Positions 45,308 to 58,640 of a stretch of DNA of 64,000 bases are shown here, piece by piece. Within the stretch, counting starts at the first letter, position 1, and the number at the start of each line of letters is the position of its first letter. The translations under genes and the position numbers were made by a program. This DNA comes from Lycium barbarum (Eukaryota; Streptophyta; Magnoliopsida; Solanales; Solanaceae), in contig NC_083344.1 in assembly GCF_019175385.1 (NCBI RefSeq), forward strand, positions 59,706,782-59,770,781, in the 5' to 3' direction. A model generated the notes under the pieces. It was not told where the DNA came from and did not search any database. It saw nothing but the letters and a program-made list of their open reading frames with translations.

Positions 45308-46778
45308 AAGCTAGTCTTGTATAGGTATACTGGTTATGGTGATCTTATAACGAATCAATTCTTACTAGAACTCGCCTATCATGTTGTGCCTCTCCTTTCT
45401 TAATTTAATACCATTCTCCACCTGACATAAGTTATTATTGAATTTCCAAAAAAAATGGTCATAATTTAGCTACCTCCGTAATTGACTGCAACTTACTATA
45501 TCAATCTATGTTTGAAGTGTAGGTCGAGGTTTTCTTGTTTTGGAGTCATCTTTCCAGTAACACTGTAGAATAGGAGCTGTCTTTCCTTTAGGTAGGTTTA
45601 CCATCGCATATTTGTTCCTCTTATCTTCTCTTCTAATTCTTATAGGTCTACTTCCACTCTTTATTTAGGTCGCATAGTCCAGAGCGTACCTCCTTCTTGG
45701 AGTCATCATTTTAATCCTTCGACATGAACTATTTATCCCCTTTGAATAATTAAAAATGAGTTTTCTTCTTAGTAATGACTCTCGGTTGCAATGCTCCCTC
45801 GATTCTTCAGGAATATCCTTTCAAGAGATATACGTGAGTCACTTTCCTGATATGATCCTCCTTGATACTTGGACTCGTCGATCTTTTTTCTTGCTCAATA
45901 ATGGTATTAAGTCTCACATGGTTTACAAATCTCTTCTACTTCCTGTCTTCCATATGACTATGATAATGGTATTGATTCACATCTGTAGAGTCCAAATAAA
46001 TTCAATCTGAGATGTCCTGTAGTAGGTGTCCCTCATCGACTCATTAAAGGCTTCATAATTTTTGAGAATTTCATAACCCTCTGGTAAACTGTTAGAGATT
46101 CGCTATAACCATAATGATACAAAATGAAAGTTCCAAGGCGTAGTATCCTTCTAGTAAAACCCCCTTTTATTCAATGATCCTATCGAATTCGTAAGTAATC
46201 TAACACACCTCAGGGCTATCGTAGGAAACTTATATCGTATTCAGAATAATTGTCCTACTTGTCCTTGATGATAATTCGAACTCAGCATTTCGACTCAATT
46301 TACCATATATTTTCCCCCAACTGGACCGTAGTATCACAAACACACTATTCTTACATACCTCTTACTTCTCTTCTTAAGTACCCAATTGGTTTCATTCTCG
46401 ACATGTAAATACTTGCAGGTTACATAACCGTTCTTGTGTGATTCGTTTATGAACATCTAATCTTATACATAAAATTGTTCCTTTGGTTCGTTCTATTTTA
46501 CCTATCGCATACATTCCAAAACTCTTTTGTCTATCTGTCGTAACTTATCTCGTCATACTCTTTTCTTTCCTTTAGTTGTCCCCTGATTATCACATCTTAT
46601 ATCCTACTATAGAAAACTTTATGTCCCTTCCTATTTGTAACATATAAATCGCAATATCATTAAAAACGACTCTACTGTCAATTCCTTTGCCTCTAATCCA
46701 GTATAGCATTGCTATCCTTTATAATATCTCTTAAGTTACTCGTTTCCATTCTCTTGTCGTATTCTTTATTTTTATAAG
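45272..46778 (-). mobile_element. Internal 3' region of element G, left part
   Basis: Pyrimidine-rich on the plus strand, therefore purine-rich in sense orientation. No protein motif in any frame. Interrupted at 46778 by array B' (ATAAG duplication at 46774-46778) and resumed at 59990. With the right part, about 3 kb of internal sequence is non-coding, so G is either non-autonomous or has a very long 3' untranslated region. Confidence 0.75.
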
Positions 46779-49700
46779 TGTTATAGCCCGTATTTTGTAC
46801 GTTTGGATAATTCAGAGTCGTCGTGGGAAGTTTAGGGCGAAACCAATTTCAAAATTATATTAATGCACAAGTTGTTATAAATATTATTTATGACTGTTAT
46901 GAGTATGGAAATATTGTGAGAGGCTAAGGACAAGAAGAGAAATTCGCAAAATGGCCTATGAAAATATTGCGGAAAGAATAGGGGCAAAATGGGAATTTTG
47001 CAAGGTCCAAGAAGTTCATGAAATGGCCATGTTGGCCGTGTGACACGCATGGTGCATGTCCAAATTTTATTAACTATAACGGCTATTTGTGAATTAAAGA
47101 GAAGAAGGGGTCAAAACTTGCTTAAGAAGACAAATGGTCTTCTTTGACCAACTTTAAAGGAAAATCCAAAAAAAAAATGAATGAAAAAAAGAAAATGAAT
47201 GAAACCTCTAGAGAGGGGCATGTGCCCCTCACATGTTGAGAGCTTACATATATATATATGATTAAGTCTTGAAAGGAAGACAAAAAATTTCATTTTCATT
47301 CTAGACAATTCAAGAAAAAAAAAATGAAGAAAAAAAAGAAGAAGGAGGGGGCGGCAATAGGGGCTGGCCGAACCAGCCCCATGAGTTGATCATGCAAAAA
47401 TTATTTTTCTTCTGGTTTTCCACTAATTGGAAGGCCCTCTACGACGTGGAATAGTTGTTGGAGCAAATCAATCGTTTGTTGTGGTCTTGAATAACTCTAG
47501 CCGTGGGAACACATGGATGGAAGAAGGTAAGGTTCAATTCTTACTTTTATATGTTATACTTGGTTTGTGTATGTTATGGTATATGTGGAAATGAATGTAA
47601 CTCATAAAATATTGGAGTTGATGTTTGGCCGTATATGTGCGTGATTAACAATGTGTATGTAGAGTTGTGTTGGGGTGATGAATTAGTTAGTATTCAACAT
47701 GCTTGTGTGTTGTATTAACGTGTGGAAAATGGGTGAAAAATCATGGAAGTTGTGTGTTGAAGGGGCTGGCCGAAAATGGATTGTTTTGCATGTCCAAGAA
47801 TGAACTAATTTTATTTAGTATGTTTGGGTTATTGTGTTGTGGATTATGTGATGTAAATGAGAGTTTAATGGCCCAAGTTGGTCTCGTAATTGTTGCGGGC
47901 TGTTTTGGAAGCCAATTTGAATCAAATGTAGTTTCTTGTAATTATGATATTAATGTTGTTAAGGTGTGGTTTGTGAATCTTAAAGAAAGAAATGGGTTGT
48001 GATGGTTTCTATGGAAGTTGGAAGATTTCGGGTTCCATGGTGCATTGTTCGGATTGTCTGAATATTTTGTGATGTGCCCGAGGCATTCTTGAATCTTGTT
48101 TAAATGGTTTAGATTAGTACTTGAACGTATGAATATGGGTGTTGGTTCGATCGTATGCGGTTGATTTGAATGAAAACGGAATATTGTCGAATTGTGTATA
48201 AAAGAGCTACTAATGTTAGAATGTGTTTTGAACCTCTTATTGATGTTGTTGGTATTGTTGTTGGTTTGGCCGGGTTGAATTCCCGGATTGTTGTTGACAA
48301 AATTGACCGAGTTAGAATCTCGGGGGTGGTATATTTACAGGGGAGGTGCTGCCGAAATTTCGGCAGAATATAAATGAATGTTTTGAAAGGGTGAGGCAAG
48401 TACTTGACGAAGGGACTAATGAATGGATGAACTCTCTTGCATGTAGGCAAACAAGTTGGATGCACAAGCGTAACTAGTTGGTCGCGGCACAGGTATGTAA
48501 GGCTTACCCTTTCATTCTCTAGCATGTCCTAGAGCCAAGTAAGGTATGATGTGATATGCTGCCTTGGGGTAACTCTGTTCTGTGATTCTGAGACTGGTTA
48601 TGATTCTAAGTCACTTCTTGATCTGAGTTTATGATTCTGGCTCATCCTCGGATATAAGTAATTGGATATAAGTATTTGATATAAGTATCCTGATATTCGT
48701 ATTTTGATTTAAATATTCTGACGTGAGTATTTTGATATAAATATCTTGATATAAGTGTTTTAATGTCAGTCCTTGATATAAGTAATTCGATATGAGTATG
48801 TTGATATAAGTAATCTGACGTAAGTGTTTTGATATAAGTATTAGGATAAAGTATTATGATATGAGTCTTCTGAAATAAGTATTCGACATAAGCATTCTGA
48901 AACATGATTTCTGATGTAAGTGTTCTATTATCAGTAATCTACTATGAGTATTCTGATATAAGTACTCTGATGTGAGTATCCAATATGAATGTTCTCTGTA
49001 AGCTTTAGCGTCTCTAACTTTTGTATACGACATCGGATTGTTTAGAAGTGTCCGAAGAGGTTCCGGTACCGAAAACGTTCATGGTCTTTCTGTATGTACA
49101 TATGGTTCCAAAACCTCTAGTTGATCTGATTCGTAAGGACATCTGAAGGTGTCTGATATGACTATGACTCTGATTCCCCGAAAAAGGCTTCTGAAACGCT
49201 TATAAAGCGTTCTGTACTTCGAACGCACGTAACTTTCTCATACTACATCGGATTGACCTGAAATCTGTTCCGAGCCCCCACGTATCGGTAAGTATACTGG
49301 TCTGTCGAGTCTTGATTCCTATGCATGTGGTTTCTCACGACTCTGCTCGTGCATGACTCAATGTATCTTTCACTGCGTCCCGGGCCAGGTTCTGTTATGT
49401 CCTCGTGTGTCCGCTACGATATGATTCACTGCGTCCCGGGCCAGGTTCTGTTATTTTGCGCATTCCTCTGCATTGTTCACCGCGTCCCTCATAGGCAGGC
49501 CGGGCTCTGTTATATGGTATGATGATATGATGACATGGGGTGGTGGCCAGGATGGCATATGATCTATCTGTTCACCGCGTCCCGTACTAGAGGGTCGGGC
49601 TCTGTTACCGCACCCCCCACTGGAGGGTCGGGTTCTAATATATGCATATATGATACATGAATTTGATATATGATGATTCTGTTTACCGCGTCCCTTATCA

Positions 49701-50837
49701 CAGGGCCGGGTTCTGTTATACGCATATGTGACATACGATTCTGAGTATTCTGTATGTTCTGACATCATCTGAGTATTCTGTATGTTCTGCATTCCGTCCG
49801 ATATATGACATCATTTGTACGTTCTGTATTCCGTCCGATATATGACATCATCTGAGTAATCTGTACGTTCTGTATTCCGTCCGATATATGACATTATCTG
49901 AGTAATCTGTACGTTCTGTATTCCGTCCGATATATGACATTATCTGAGTAATCTGTACATTCTGTATTCCGTCCGATATATGACATCATCTGAGTAATCT
50001 GTACGTTCTGTATACCGTCCGATATATGACATCATCTGAGTATTCAGCACATTCTGTACTCCGTCTGACGTATGACCTTATCTGTGCGTTCTGTACGTGC
50101 CACACTCCTTCTGACATCTGGTATCGGTATGTGTGATCTGTGTCTGGAAAGTAAGTATGTCGGCATTCTGTATGCTCCGTATGAATTTGTTATGCTTTGT
50201 ATGATTTGTAAGGTCTGCATGATCTGTATGGTCGGTATTGGTCTGTATGAACTGTGTCTGAGAAGCAAGTAATTTGGTAATCTGGATAACATGCGTACTC
50301 TTGGTACTGTTTGTTTCGATTATGGTTCTGCTTTCTGTATTCTATGCCTTACATACTCAGTACATATTCCGTACTGACCCCTGTTCCTTGGGGGCTGCGT
50401 TTCATGCCACGCAGGTACTCCCAGACGAGATAAAGACACTATAAAAGATATTTCAGCAGTGGTGGCGAACTCCAATTGCTCCTGGAGGACGGCCGAGTCA
50501 GGGTTTGGTATGCGTATTATGGTTTCTGTATGATGTTAGAGACTTTGCAGACAGTGTCGTGGGTATGGTGTGTCAGTTTGTAAGCGGCTCCATCAGCCGA
50601 TATGTTGGTCTGTGTTGTGTATTGAATTGTGTATGACTACAGATTTATTCGCTTGGAAGATTCAAGGAGGAATATTTCTGAAAAGAATATTTCAAAAAAA
50701 AAAAATTACTATGTATTTTACCTGATTTGATTTAAAAAGTTTGACGTAATTTTATGTACAGCAAGCGTTAGAGGGTTCGCTCGGCCCTAAGTAAGGGTCG
50801 GGTGCCCATCACACCCTAGTAAGGTCGGGGTGTGACA
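46779..50837 (+). repeat. LTR 1 of array B'
   Basis: TGTTATAGCCCG to GGGGTGTGACA. Contains CTGCCGAAATTTCGGCAG near 48350, AGGTATGTAAGGC near 48491, a GATATAAGTATT-type short repeat (48655-48990), GTCCC/GGGCCGGG repeats (49370-49710), a 46-bp repeat (49797-50070) and the double hairpin at 50348-50408. Confidence 0.92.
49797..50070 (+). repeat. 46-bp tandem repeat in LTR 1 of array B'
   Basis: TCCGATATATGACAT begins at 49797, 49834, 49880, 49926, 49972, 50018 and, altered, 50064: steps of 37 then 46. The same seven units occur in the other two LTRs (about 55420-55695 and 58950-59225). Spacers repeat too, so it is not a CRISPR array. Confidence 0.92.
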
Positions 50838-50840
50838 AAG

Positions 50841-50852
50841 TGGTATCAGAGC
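50841..50852 (+). other. Primer binding site in array B', first unit
   Basis: TGGTATCAGAGC three bases after the LTR end. Confidence 0.92.
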
Positions 50853-50895
50853 AGGTCGTTCTGAGGGTTGTCTGCAAAGTCGTGTCCGGTAGAGT

Positions 50896-50935
50896 CTTGT
50901 TTATGGGTGTGTAGCGCGCCACACTTATAAACAGG
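50896..50935 (+). promoter_or_regulatory. Leader stem-loop of array B', loop palindrome GCGCGC
   Basis: CTTGTTTAT (50896-50904) pairs with ATAAACAGG (50927-50935). Upper stem GTGTG/CACAC (50907-50911 with 50920-50924), with a G-C closing pair where array B has G-U. Loop TA-GCGCGC, palindrome at 50914-50919. Confidence 0.67.
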
Positions 50936-51139
50936 AGGCTACGGGGTATCTAGGAATTGTTGACCTTCTTTGTGCCATAGATCGTGTGATAGGGCCCCGA
51001 TATAGGGAAACGAGACCCCAAATGTAAGCCTTACATACGTTAGGAAAAAGGTGAATAATGATATGGAAGGCCACGGAGGTAAGTTTTGACATGTTCGTTC
51101 TGTTATCAGAAACCGGAAGCCCTGTACGACAGTGATTTG

Positions 51140-51302
51140 GTATGATATGATATGATCCCATATGAAATGACACGACGCGATATGATACGATATGATATGA
51201 TGCGATACGATACGATATGATATAACAAGACATGATATGACATAATATGATATGATATGGTCTGATATGAGGTAATATGATATGATACGATGTGAAACGA
51301 TA
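51140..51302 (+). repeat. TATGA-type microsatellite
   Basis: Imperfect 5-bp repeat of ATATG/ATACG, repeated in the second internal domain at about 56747-56908. Confidence 0.93.
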
Positions 51303-51512
51303 TATAAAGGCCCTGGCCGGCTGGAACATGTTATATATATGTACAATCCGTGAGATGTTGTTGATATTTGTAGTGTGTGAGTGAATTCCGAATAGTAAGG
51401 GTTGGAAAAGGGTAAAATAGTTATTGCAAGGATAGAACGGGTTACAGAAATGTCTCGGAATCTGTGAGACTTTGATCTACTCCGGATCAGGTAATAAAGG
51501 TTATAAGGGAAA

Positions 51513-51617
51513 GTGGACGCGATTATATCGGCCCTAAGGCACCAAAATCCATCAAAGTTTCAAGGTTAAGCGTGCTCGGGCGGGGGCAATTTCATGATGG
51601 GTGACTCCCTGGGAAGT
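51513..51617 (+). other. 5S-rRNA-like segment in array B', first unit
   Basis: The best preserved of the five copies. GGACGCGATTATATCGG and TAAGGCACC align with the 5S 5' half. GGTTAAGCGTGCTCGGGCG is box A plus the start of the intermediate element, and GATGGGTGACTCCCTGGGAA is box C. Counted by hand against a remembered plant 5S consensus, 39 of the 50 bases from GTTAAGCG to CTGGGA are the same. TTTT follows directly at about 51617-51620. The 5S 3' end is missing. Confidence 0.75.
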
Positions 51618-52388
51618 TTTCTAAATATTTTGTAAAATTCAGATGTGAGCAGCAGGTCAGGAGCTGGAGTAATCCAAGAGAAATTTAATGTATACGGAAT
51701 GGTTGGGAAACCATACGAGGTCACATAGAATGCGACAGGCTAGACTAGAAAAGAGACAGAAAGTGCAGTGCAGTTTTGGAATTTGGATAGGCTTGAATAG
51801 CGTCTGAAGGTAATTTGCGGGTCAGTTGATACTAATTGTATGTGTATATGTATATGTATATGAACATGAATGGTATCTCCTATGTCAGGATATCAACGGA
51901 AAATGAAAGGAAAACTTATGATAAGGAATTTTGCTATGTTGTGCACGGAGTTGAAAAGAAGAACTGTTGGCTTATAAGGACCCCTTAAAGGGGGGGAGGC
52001 TATATTAGGCTTACAAGGAATAGCGATGAACGAATTGAGCGTCACCACATGAAGTCAAAGACAAGTATGCCTGTATCGAGAGATACGAGAAGAGACTAAG
52101 GAAGAGTTGTAGTAAGAATTTAAAAGTGTGACTTTTGTTAAGGTACGGTCACGAAACAGTAACAGAAAAGAGATGACCTGAGAAGGACAAGGAAAATATG
52201 TCGGCCCAGCGGATTAGAAACCTCATGGCACAGAATAAGGACCCATATAAGGATGGAGAGACTCGATTATATGAAATGGGCATGGAGAAACGGGCAACTA
52301 TAAAAGAAACCCCCTTCCGAAGTGCTACGAGTCCCCAAAAGGCCAGTTGAACATTCGAGGACGAATGTTCTAAAGGGGGGGGGGAGGA

Positions 52389-55300
52389 TGTTATAGCCCG
52401 TATATTGTACGTTTGGATAATTCAGAGTCGTCGTGGGAAGTTAAGGGCGAAACCAATTTCAAAATTATATTAATTCACAAGTTGTTATAAATACTATTTA
52501 TGACTGTTATTAGTATGTAAATATTGTGAGAGACTAAGGACAAGAAGAGAAATTCGCAAAATGGCCTATGGAAATATTGCGGAAAGAATAGGGGCAAAAT
52601 GGGAATTTTTACAAGGTCCAAGAAGTTCATGAAATGGCCATGTTGGCCGTGTGACACGCATGGTGCATGTCCAAATTTTATTAACTATAAGGGCTATTTG
52701 TGAATTAAAGAGAAAAAGGGGTCAAAACTTGCTTAAAAAGACAAATGGTCTTCTTTGACCAACTTTAAAGGAAAATCCAAAAAAAAAAAATGAATGAAAA
52801 AAAGAAAATGAAAGAAACCTCTAGAGAGGGGTATGTGCCCCTCACATGTTGAGAGCTTACATATATATATATGATTAAGTCTTGAAAGGAAGACAAAAAT
52901 TTTCATTTTCATTCTAGACAATTCAAGAAAAAAAAATGAAGAGAAAAAAGAAGAAGGAGGGGGCGGCAATATGGGCTGGCCGAACCAGCCCAATGAGTTG
53001 GTCATGGAAAAATTATTTTTCTTCTAGTTTTCCACTAATTGGAAGGCCCTCTACGACGTGGAATAGTTGTTGGAGCAAATCAATCGTTTGTTGTGGTCTT
53101 GAATAACTCTAGCCGTGGGAACACATGGATGGAATAAGGTAAGTTTCAATTCTTACTTTTATATGTTATACTTGGTTTGTGTATGTTATGGTATGTGTGG
53201 AAATGAATGGAACTCATAAAATATTGGAGTTGATGTTTGGCCGTATATGTGCGTGATTAACAATGTGTATGTAGAGTTGTGTTGGGGTGATGAATTAGTT
53301 AGTATTCAACATGCTTGTGTGTTGTATTAACATGTGGAAAATGCGTGAAAAATCATGGAATTTGTGTGTTGAAGGGGCTGGCCGAAAATGGACAGTTTTG
53401 CATGTCCAAGAATGAACTAATTTTATTTAGTATGTTTGGGTTATTGTGTTGTGGATTATGTGATGTAAATGAGAGTTTAATGGCCCAAGTTGGTCTCGTA
53501 ATTGTTGCGGGCTGTTTTGGAAGCCAATTTGAATCAAATGTAGTTTCTTGTAATTATGATAATAATGTTGTTAAGGTGTGGTTTGTTGGTGTGGTTTGTG
53601 AATCTTAAAGAAAGAAATGTGTTGTGATGGTTTCTATGGAAGTTGGAAGATTTCGGGTTCCATGGTGCATTGTTAGGATTGTCTGAATATTTTGTGATGT
53701 GCTCGAGGAGTTCTTGAATCTTGTTTAAATGGTTTAGATTAGTACTTGAACGTATGAATATGGGTGTTGGTTCGATCGTATGCGGTTGATTTGAATGAAA
53801 ACGGAATATTGCTGAATTGTGTATAAAAGACCTACTAATGTTAGAATGTGTTTTGAACGTCTTATTGATGTTGTTGGTATTGTTGTTGGTTTGGCCGGGT
53901 TGAATTCCCGGATTGTTGTTGACAAAATTGACCGAGTTAGAATCTCGGGGGTGGTATATTTACAGGGGAGGTGCTGCCGAAATTTCGGCAGAATATAAAT
54001 GAATGTATTGAAAGGGTGAGGCAAGTACTTGACGAAGGGACTAATGAATGGATGAACTCTCTTGCATGTAGGCAAACAAGTTGGATGCACAAGCGTAACT
54101 AGTTGGTCGCGGCACAGGTATGTAAGGCTTACCCTTTCATTCTCTGGCATGTCCTAGAGCCAAGTAAGGTATGATGTGATATGCTGCCTTGGGGTAACTC
54201 TGTTCTGTGATTCTGAGACTGGTTATGATTCTAAGTCACTTCTTGATCTGAGTTTATGATTCTGGCTCATCCTCGGATATAAGTAATTGGATATAAGTAT
54301 TTGATATAAGTATCCTGATATTCGTATTTTGATTTAAATATTCTGACGTGAGTATTTTGATATAAATATCTTGATATAAGTGTTTTAATGTCAGTCCTTG
54401 ATATAAGTATTTCGATATGAGTATGTTGATATAAGTAATCTGACGTAAGTGTTTTGATATAAGTATCCGGATAAAGTATTATGATATGAGTCTTCTGAAA
54501 TAAGTATTCGACATAAGCATTCTGAAACATGATTTCTGATGTAAGTGTTCTATTATCAGTAATCTACTATGAGTATTCTGATATAAGTACTCTGATGTGA
54601 GTATCCAATATGAATGTTCTCTGTAAGCTTTAGCGTCTCTAACTTTTGTATACGACATCGGATTGTTTAGAAGTGTCCGAAGAGGTTCCGGTACCGAAAA
54701 CGTTCATGGTCTTTCTGTATGTACATATGGTTCCAAAACCTCTAGTTGATCTGATTCGTAAGGACATCTGAAGGTGTCTGATATGACTGTGACTCTGATT
54801 CCCCGAAAAAGGCTTCTGAAACGCTTATAAAGCATTCTGTACTTCGAACGCACGTAACTTTCTCATACTACGTCGGATTGACCTGAAATCTGTTCCGAGC
54901 CCCCAGGTATCGGTAAGTATACTGGTCTGTCGAGTCTTGATTCCTATGCATGTGGTTTCTCACGACTCTGCTCGTGCATGACTCAATGTATCTTTCACTG
55001 CGTCCCGGGCCAGGTTCTGTTATGTCCTCGTGTGTCCGCTACGATATGATTCACTGCGTCCCGGGACAGGTTCTGTTATTTTGCGCATTCCTCTGCATTG
55101 TTCACCGCGTCCCTCATAGGCGGGCCGAGCTCTGTTATATGGTATGATGATATGATGATATGGGGTGGTGGCCAGGATGGCATATGATCTATCTGTTCAC
55201 CGCGTCCCGTACAAGAGGGCCGGGCTCTGTTACCGCACCCCCCACTGGAGGGTCGGGTTCTAATATATGCATATATGATACATGAATTTGATATATGATG

Positions 55301-56442
55301 ATTCTGTTTACCGCGTCCCTTATCACAGGGCCGGGTTCTGTTATACGCATATTTGACATACGATTCTGAGTATTCTGTATGTTCTGACATCATCTGAGTA
55401 TTCTGTATGTTCTGCATTCCGTCCGATATATGACATCATTTGTACGTTCTGTATTCCGTCCGATATATGACATCATCTGAGTAATATGTACGTTCTGTAT
55501 TCCGTCCGATATATGACATTATGTGAGTAATCTGTACGTTCTGTATTCCGTCCGATATATGACATTATCTGAGTAATCTGTACGATCTGTATTCCGTCCG
55601 ATATATGACATCATCTGAGTAATATGTACATTCTGTATACCGTCCGATATATGACATCATCTGAGTATTCAGCACGTTCTGTACTCCGTCTGCCGTATGA
55701 CCTTATCTGTGCGTTCTGTACGTGCCACACTCCTTCTGACATCTGGTATCGGTATGTGCGATCTGTGTCTGGAAAGTAAGTATGTCGGCATTCTGTATGA
55801 TTTTGTTATGCTTTGTATGATTTGTACAGTCTGTATGATCTGTATGGTCGGTATTGGTCTGTATGAACTGTGTCTGAGAAGCAAGTAATTTGGTAATCTG
55901 GATAACATGCGTACTCTTGGTACTGTTTGTTTCGATTATGGTTCTGCTTTCTGTATTCTTTGCCTTACATACTCAGTACATATTCCGTACTGACCCCTGT
56001 TCCTTGGGGGCTGCGTTTCATGCCGCGCAGGTACTCCCGGACGAGATAAAGACACTATAAAAGATATTTCAGCAGTGGTGGCGAACTCCAATTGCTCCTG
56101 GAGGACTGCCGAGTCAGGGTTTGGTATGCGTGTTATGGTTTCTGTATGATGTTAGAGACTTTGCAGACATCGTCGTGGGTATGGTGTGTCAGTTTGTAAG
56201 CGGCTCCATCAGCCGATATGTTGGTCTGTGTTGTGTATTGAATTGTGTATGACTACAAATTTGTTCGCTTTGAAGATTCGAGGAGGAATATTTCAAAAAA
56301 AAAAAAACATTTACTATGTATTTTACCTGATTTGATTTAAAAAGTTTGACGTAATTTTATGTACAGCAAGCGTTAGAGGGTTCGCTCGGCCCTAAGTAAG
56401 GGTCGGGTGCCCATCACACCCTAGTAAGGTCGGGGTGTGACA
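52389..56442 (+). repeat. LTR 2 of array B'
   Basis: TGTTATAGCCCG to GGGGTGTGACA. Co-linear with LTR 1 with scattered differences; double hairpin at about 55964-56024. It shares with LTR 3 a shorter GCATTCTGTATGATTTTG stretch (near 55790) and carries a 12-base insertion near 53583-53594 that LTR 1 lacks. Confidence 0.92.
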
Positions 56443-56445
56443 AAG

Positions 56446-56457
56446 TGGTATCAGAGC
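56446..56457 (+). other. Primer binding site in array B', second unit
   Basis: TGGTATCAGAGC three bases after LTR 2. Confidence 0.92.
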
Positions 56458-56500
56458 AGGTCGGTCTAAGGGTTGTCTGCAAAGTCGTGTCCGGTAGAGT

Positions 56501-56540
56501 CTTGTTTATGGGTGTGTAGCGCGCCACACTTATAAACAGG
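56501..56540 (+). promoter_or_regulatory. Leader stem-loop of array B', second unit
   Basis: CTTGTTTAT (56501-56509) with ATAAACAGG (56532-56540); loop palindrome GCGCGC at 56519-56524. Confidence 0.66.
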
Positions 56541-57117
56541 AGGCTATGGGGTATCTAGGAATTGTTGACCTTCTTTGTGCCATAGATCGTGCGATAGGGC
56601 CCCGATATAGGGAAACGAGACCCCAAATGTAAGCCTTACATACGTTAGGGAAAAGGTGAATAATGATATGGAAGGCCACAGAGGTAAGTTTTGACATGTT
56701 CGTTCTGTTATCAGAAACCGGATGCCCTGTACGACAGTGATTTGGTATGATATGATATGATCCCATATGAAATGACACGACGCGATATGATACGATATGA
56801 TATGATGCGATACGATACGATATGAAATAACAAGACATGATATGACATAATATGATATGATATGGTCTGATATGAGGTAATATGATATGATACGATGTGA
56901 AACGATATATAAAGGCCCTGGCCGGCTGGAACATGTTATATATATGTACGATCCGTGAGATGTTGTTGATATTTGTAGTGTGTGAGTGAATTCCGAATAG
57001 TAAGGGTTGGAAAAGGGTAAAATAGTTATTGCAAGGATAGAACGGGTTACAGAAATGTCTCGGAATCTGTAAGACCTTGATCTGCTCCGGATCAGGTAAA
57101 AAAGGTTATAAGGGAAA

Positions 57118-57220
57118 GTGGACGCGATTATATCGGCCCTAAGGCACCAAAATCCATCAAAGTTTCAAGGTTAAGCGTGCTCAGGCGGGGGCAATTTCAT
57201 GATGGGTGACCCCCTGGGAA
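57118..57220 (+). other. 5S-rRNA-like segment in array B', second unit
   Basis: Same as 51513-51617 with minor changes (CTCAGGCGG; GACCCCCTGGGAA). The rearrangement breakpoint falls at its last bases. Confidence 0.73.
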
Positions 57221-58640
57221 TATACCACCCCCGAGATTCTAACTCGGTCAATTTTGTCAACAACAATCCGGGAATTCAACCCGGCCAAACCAACAACAAT
57301 ACCAACAACATCAATAAGAGGTTCAAAACACATGCTAACATTAGTAGCTCTTTTATACACAATTCGACAATATTCCGTTTTCATTCAAATCAACCGCATA
57401 CGATCGAACCAACACCCATATTCATACGTTCAAGTACTAATCTAAACCAGTTAAACAAGATTCAAGAACGCCTCGAGCACATCACAAAATATTCAGACAA
57501 TCCTAACAATGCACCATGGAACCCGAAATCTTCCAACTTCCATAGAAACCATCACAACACATTTCTTTCTTTAAGATTCACAAACCACACCAACAAACGA
57601 CACCTTAACAACATTATTATCATAATTACAAGAAACTACATTTGATTCAAATTGGCTTCCAAAACAGCCCGCAACAATTACGAAACCAACTTTGGCCATT
57701 AAACTCTCATTTACATCACATAATCCACAACACAATAACCCAAACATACTAAATAAAATTAGTTCATTCTTGGACATGCAAAACTGTCCATTTTCGGCCA
57801 GCCCCTTCAACACACAAATTCCATGATTTTTCACCCATTTTCCACATGTTAATACAACACACAAGCATGTTGAATACTAACTAATTCATCACCCCAACAC
57901 AACTCTACATACACATTGTTAATCACGCACATATACGGCCAAACATCAACTCCAATATTTTATGAGTTCCATTCGTGGGAACACATACCATAACATACAC
58001 AAACCAAGTATAACATATAAAAGTAAGAATTGAACCTTACCTTCTTCCATCCATGTGTTCCCACGGCTAGAGTTATTCAAGACCACAACAAACGATTGAT
58101 TTGCTCCAACAACTATTCCACGTCGTAGAGGGCCTTCCAATTAGTGGAAAACTAGAAGAAAAATAATTTTTCCATGACCAACTCATGGGGCTGGTTCGGC
58201 CAGCCCCTATTGCCGCCCCCTCCTTCTTCTTTTTTTTCTTTATTTTATTTTCTTGAATTGTCTAGAATGAAAATGAAAATTTTTGTCTTCCTTTCAAGAC
58301 TTAATCATATATATATATGTAAGCTCTCAACATGTGAGGGGCACATGCCCCTCTCTAGAGGTTTCTTTCATTTTCTTTTTTTCATTCATTTTTTGTTTTT
58401 TGGATTTTCCTTTAAAGTTGGTCAAAGAAGACCATTTGTCTTTTTAAGCAAGTTTTGACCCCTTTTTCTCTTTAATTCACAAATAGCCCTTATAGTTAAT
58501 AAAATTTGGACATGCACCATGCGTGTCACACGGCCAACATGGCCATTTCATGAACTTCTTGGACCTTGCAAAATTCCCATTTTGCCCCTATTCTTTCCGC
58601 AATATTTCCATAGGCCATTTTGCGAATTTCTCTTCTTGTC
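57221..58640 (-). repeat. Inverted 5' piece of an array B' LTR
   Basis: The reverse complement of LTR positions about 152 to 1551 (compare 46930-48330). Left junction: GGGAA|TATACC with two shared bases. Right junction: TTCTTGTCC|CTCATAGG with four shared bases (GTCC, 58638-58641). The 148-residue frame at 57199-57645 reads across the left junction and is an artefact of the inversion. Confidence 0.9.

Larger units (their letters stand above)
50838..52388 (+). mobile_element. Internal domain 1 of array B', non-coding
   Basis: Primer site, leader stem-loop, a TATGA-type microsatellite (51140-51302), the 5S-like segment (51513-51617), an internal purine tract (about 51986-51999), the hairpin AACATTCG-AGGA-CGAATGTT (52350-52369) and the 3' polypurine tract. 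The antisense 134-135-residue frames at 50925-51346 are read through the microsatellite and have no support. Confidence 0.85.
56443..57220 (+). mobile_element. Internal domain 2 of array B', truncated at a rearrangement
   Basis: Co-linear with the first 780 bases of internal domain 1, then stops at 57220 and joins an inverted LTR piece. The remaining half, including both purine tracts, is deleted. Non-coding. Confidence 0.88.

Noticed and set aside
49797..50070. Regular 46-bp repeats considered as a CRISPR-like array
   Set aside because: The whole 46-bp unit repeats, with no unique spacers, and it lies inside a plant LTR.
57199..57645. 148-residue frame starting in the truncated internal domain of array B'
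   Set aside because: It runs across the inversion junction into the reversed LTR; the composition is low-complexity Asn/Thr/Ile and no relative can exist outside this rearrangement.
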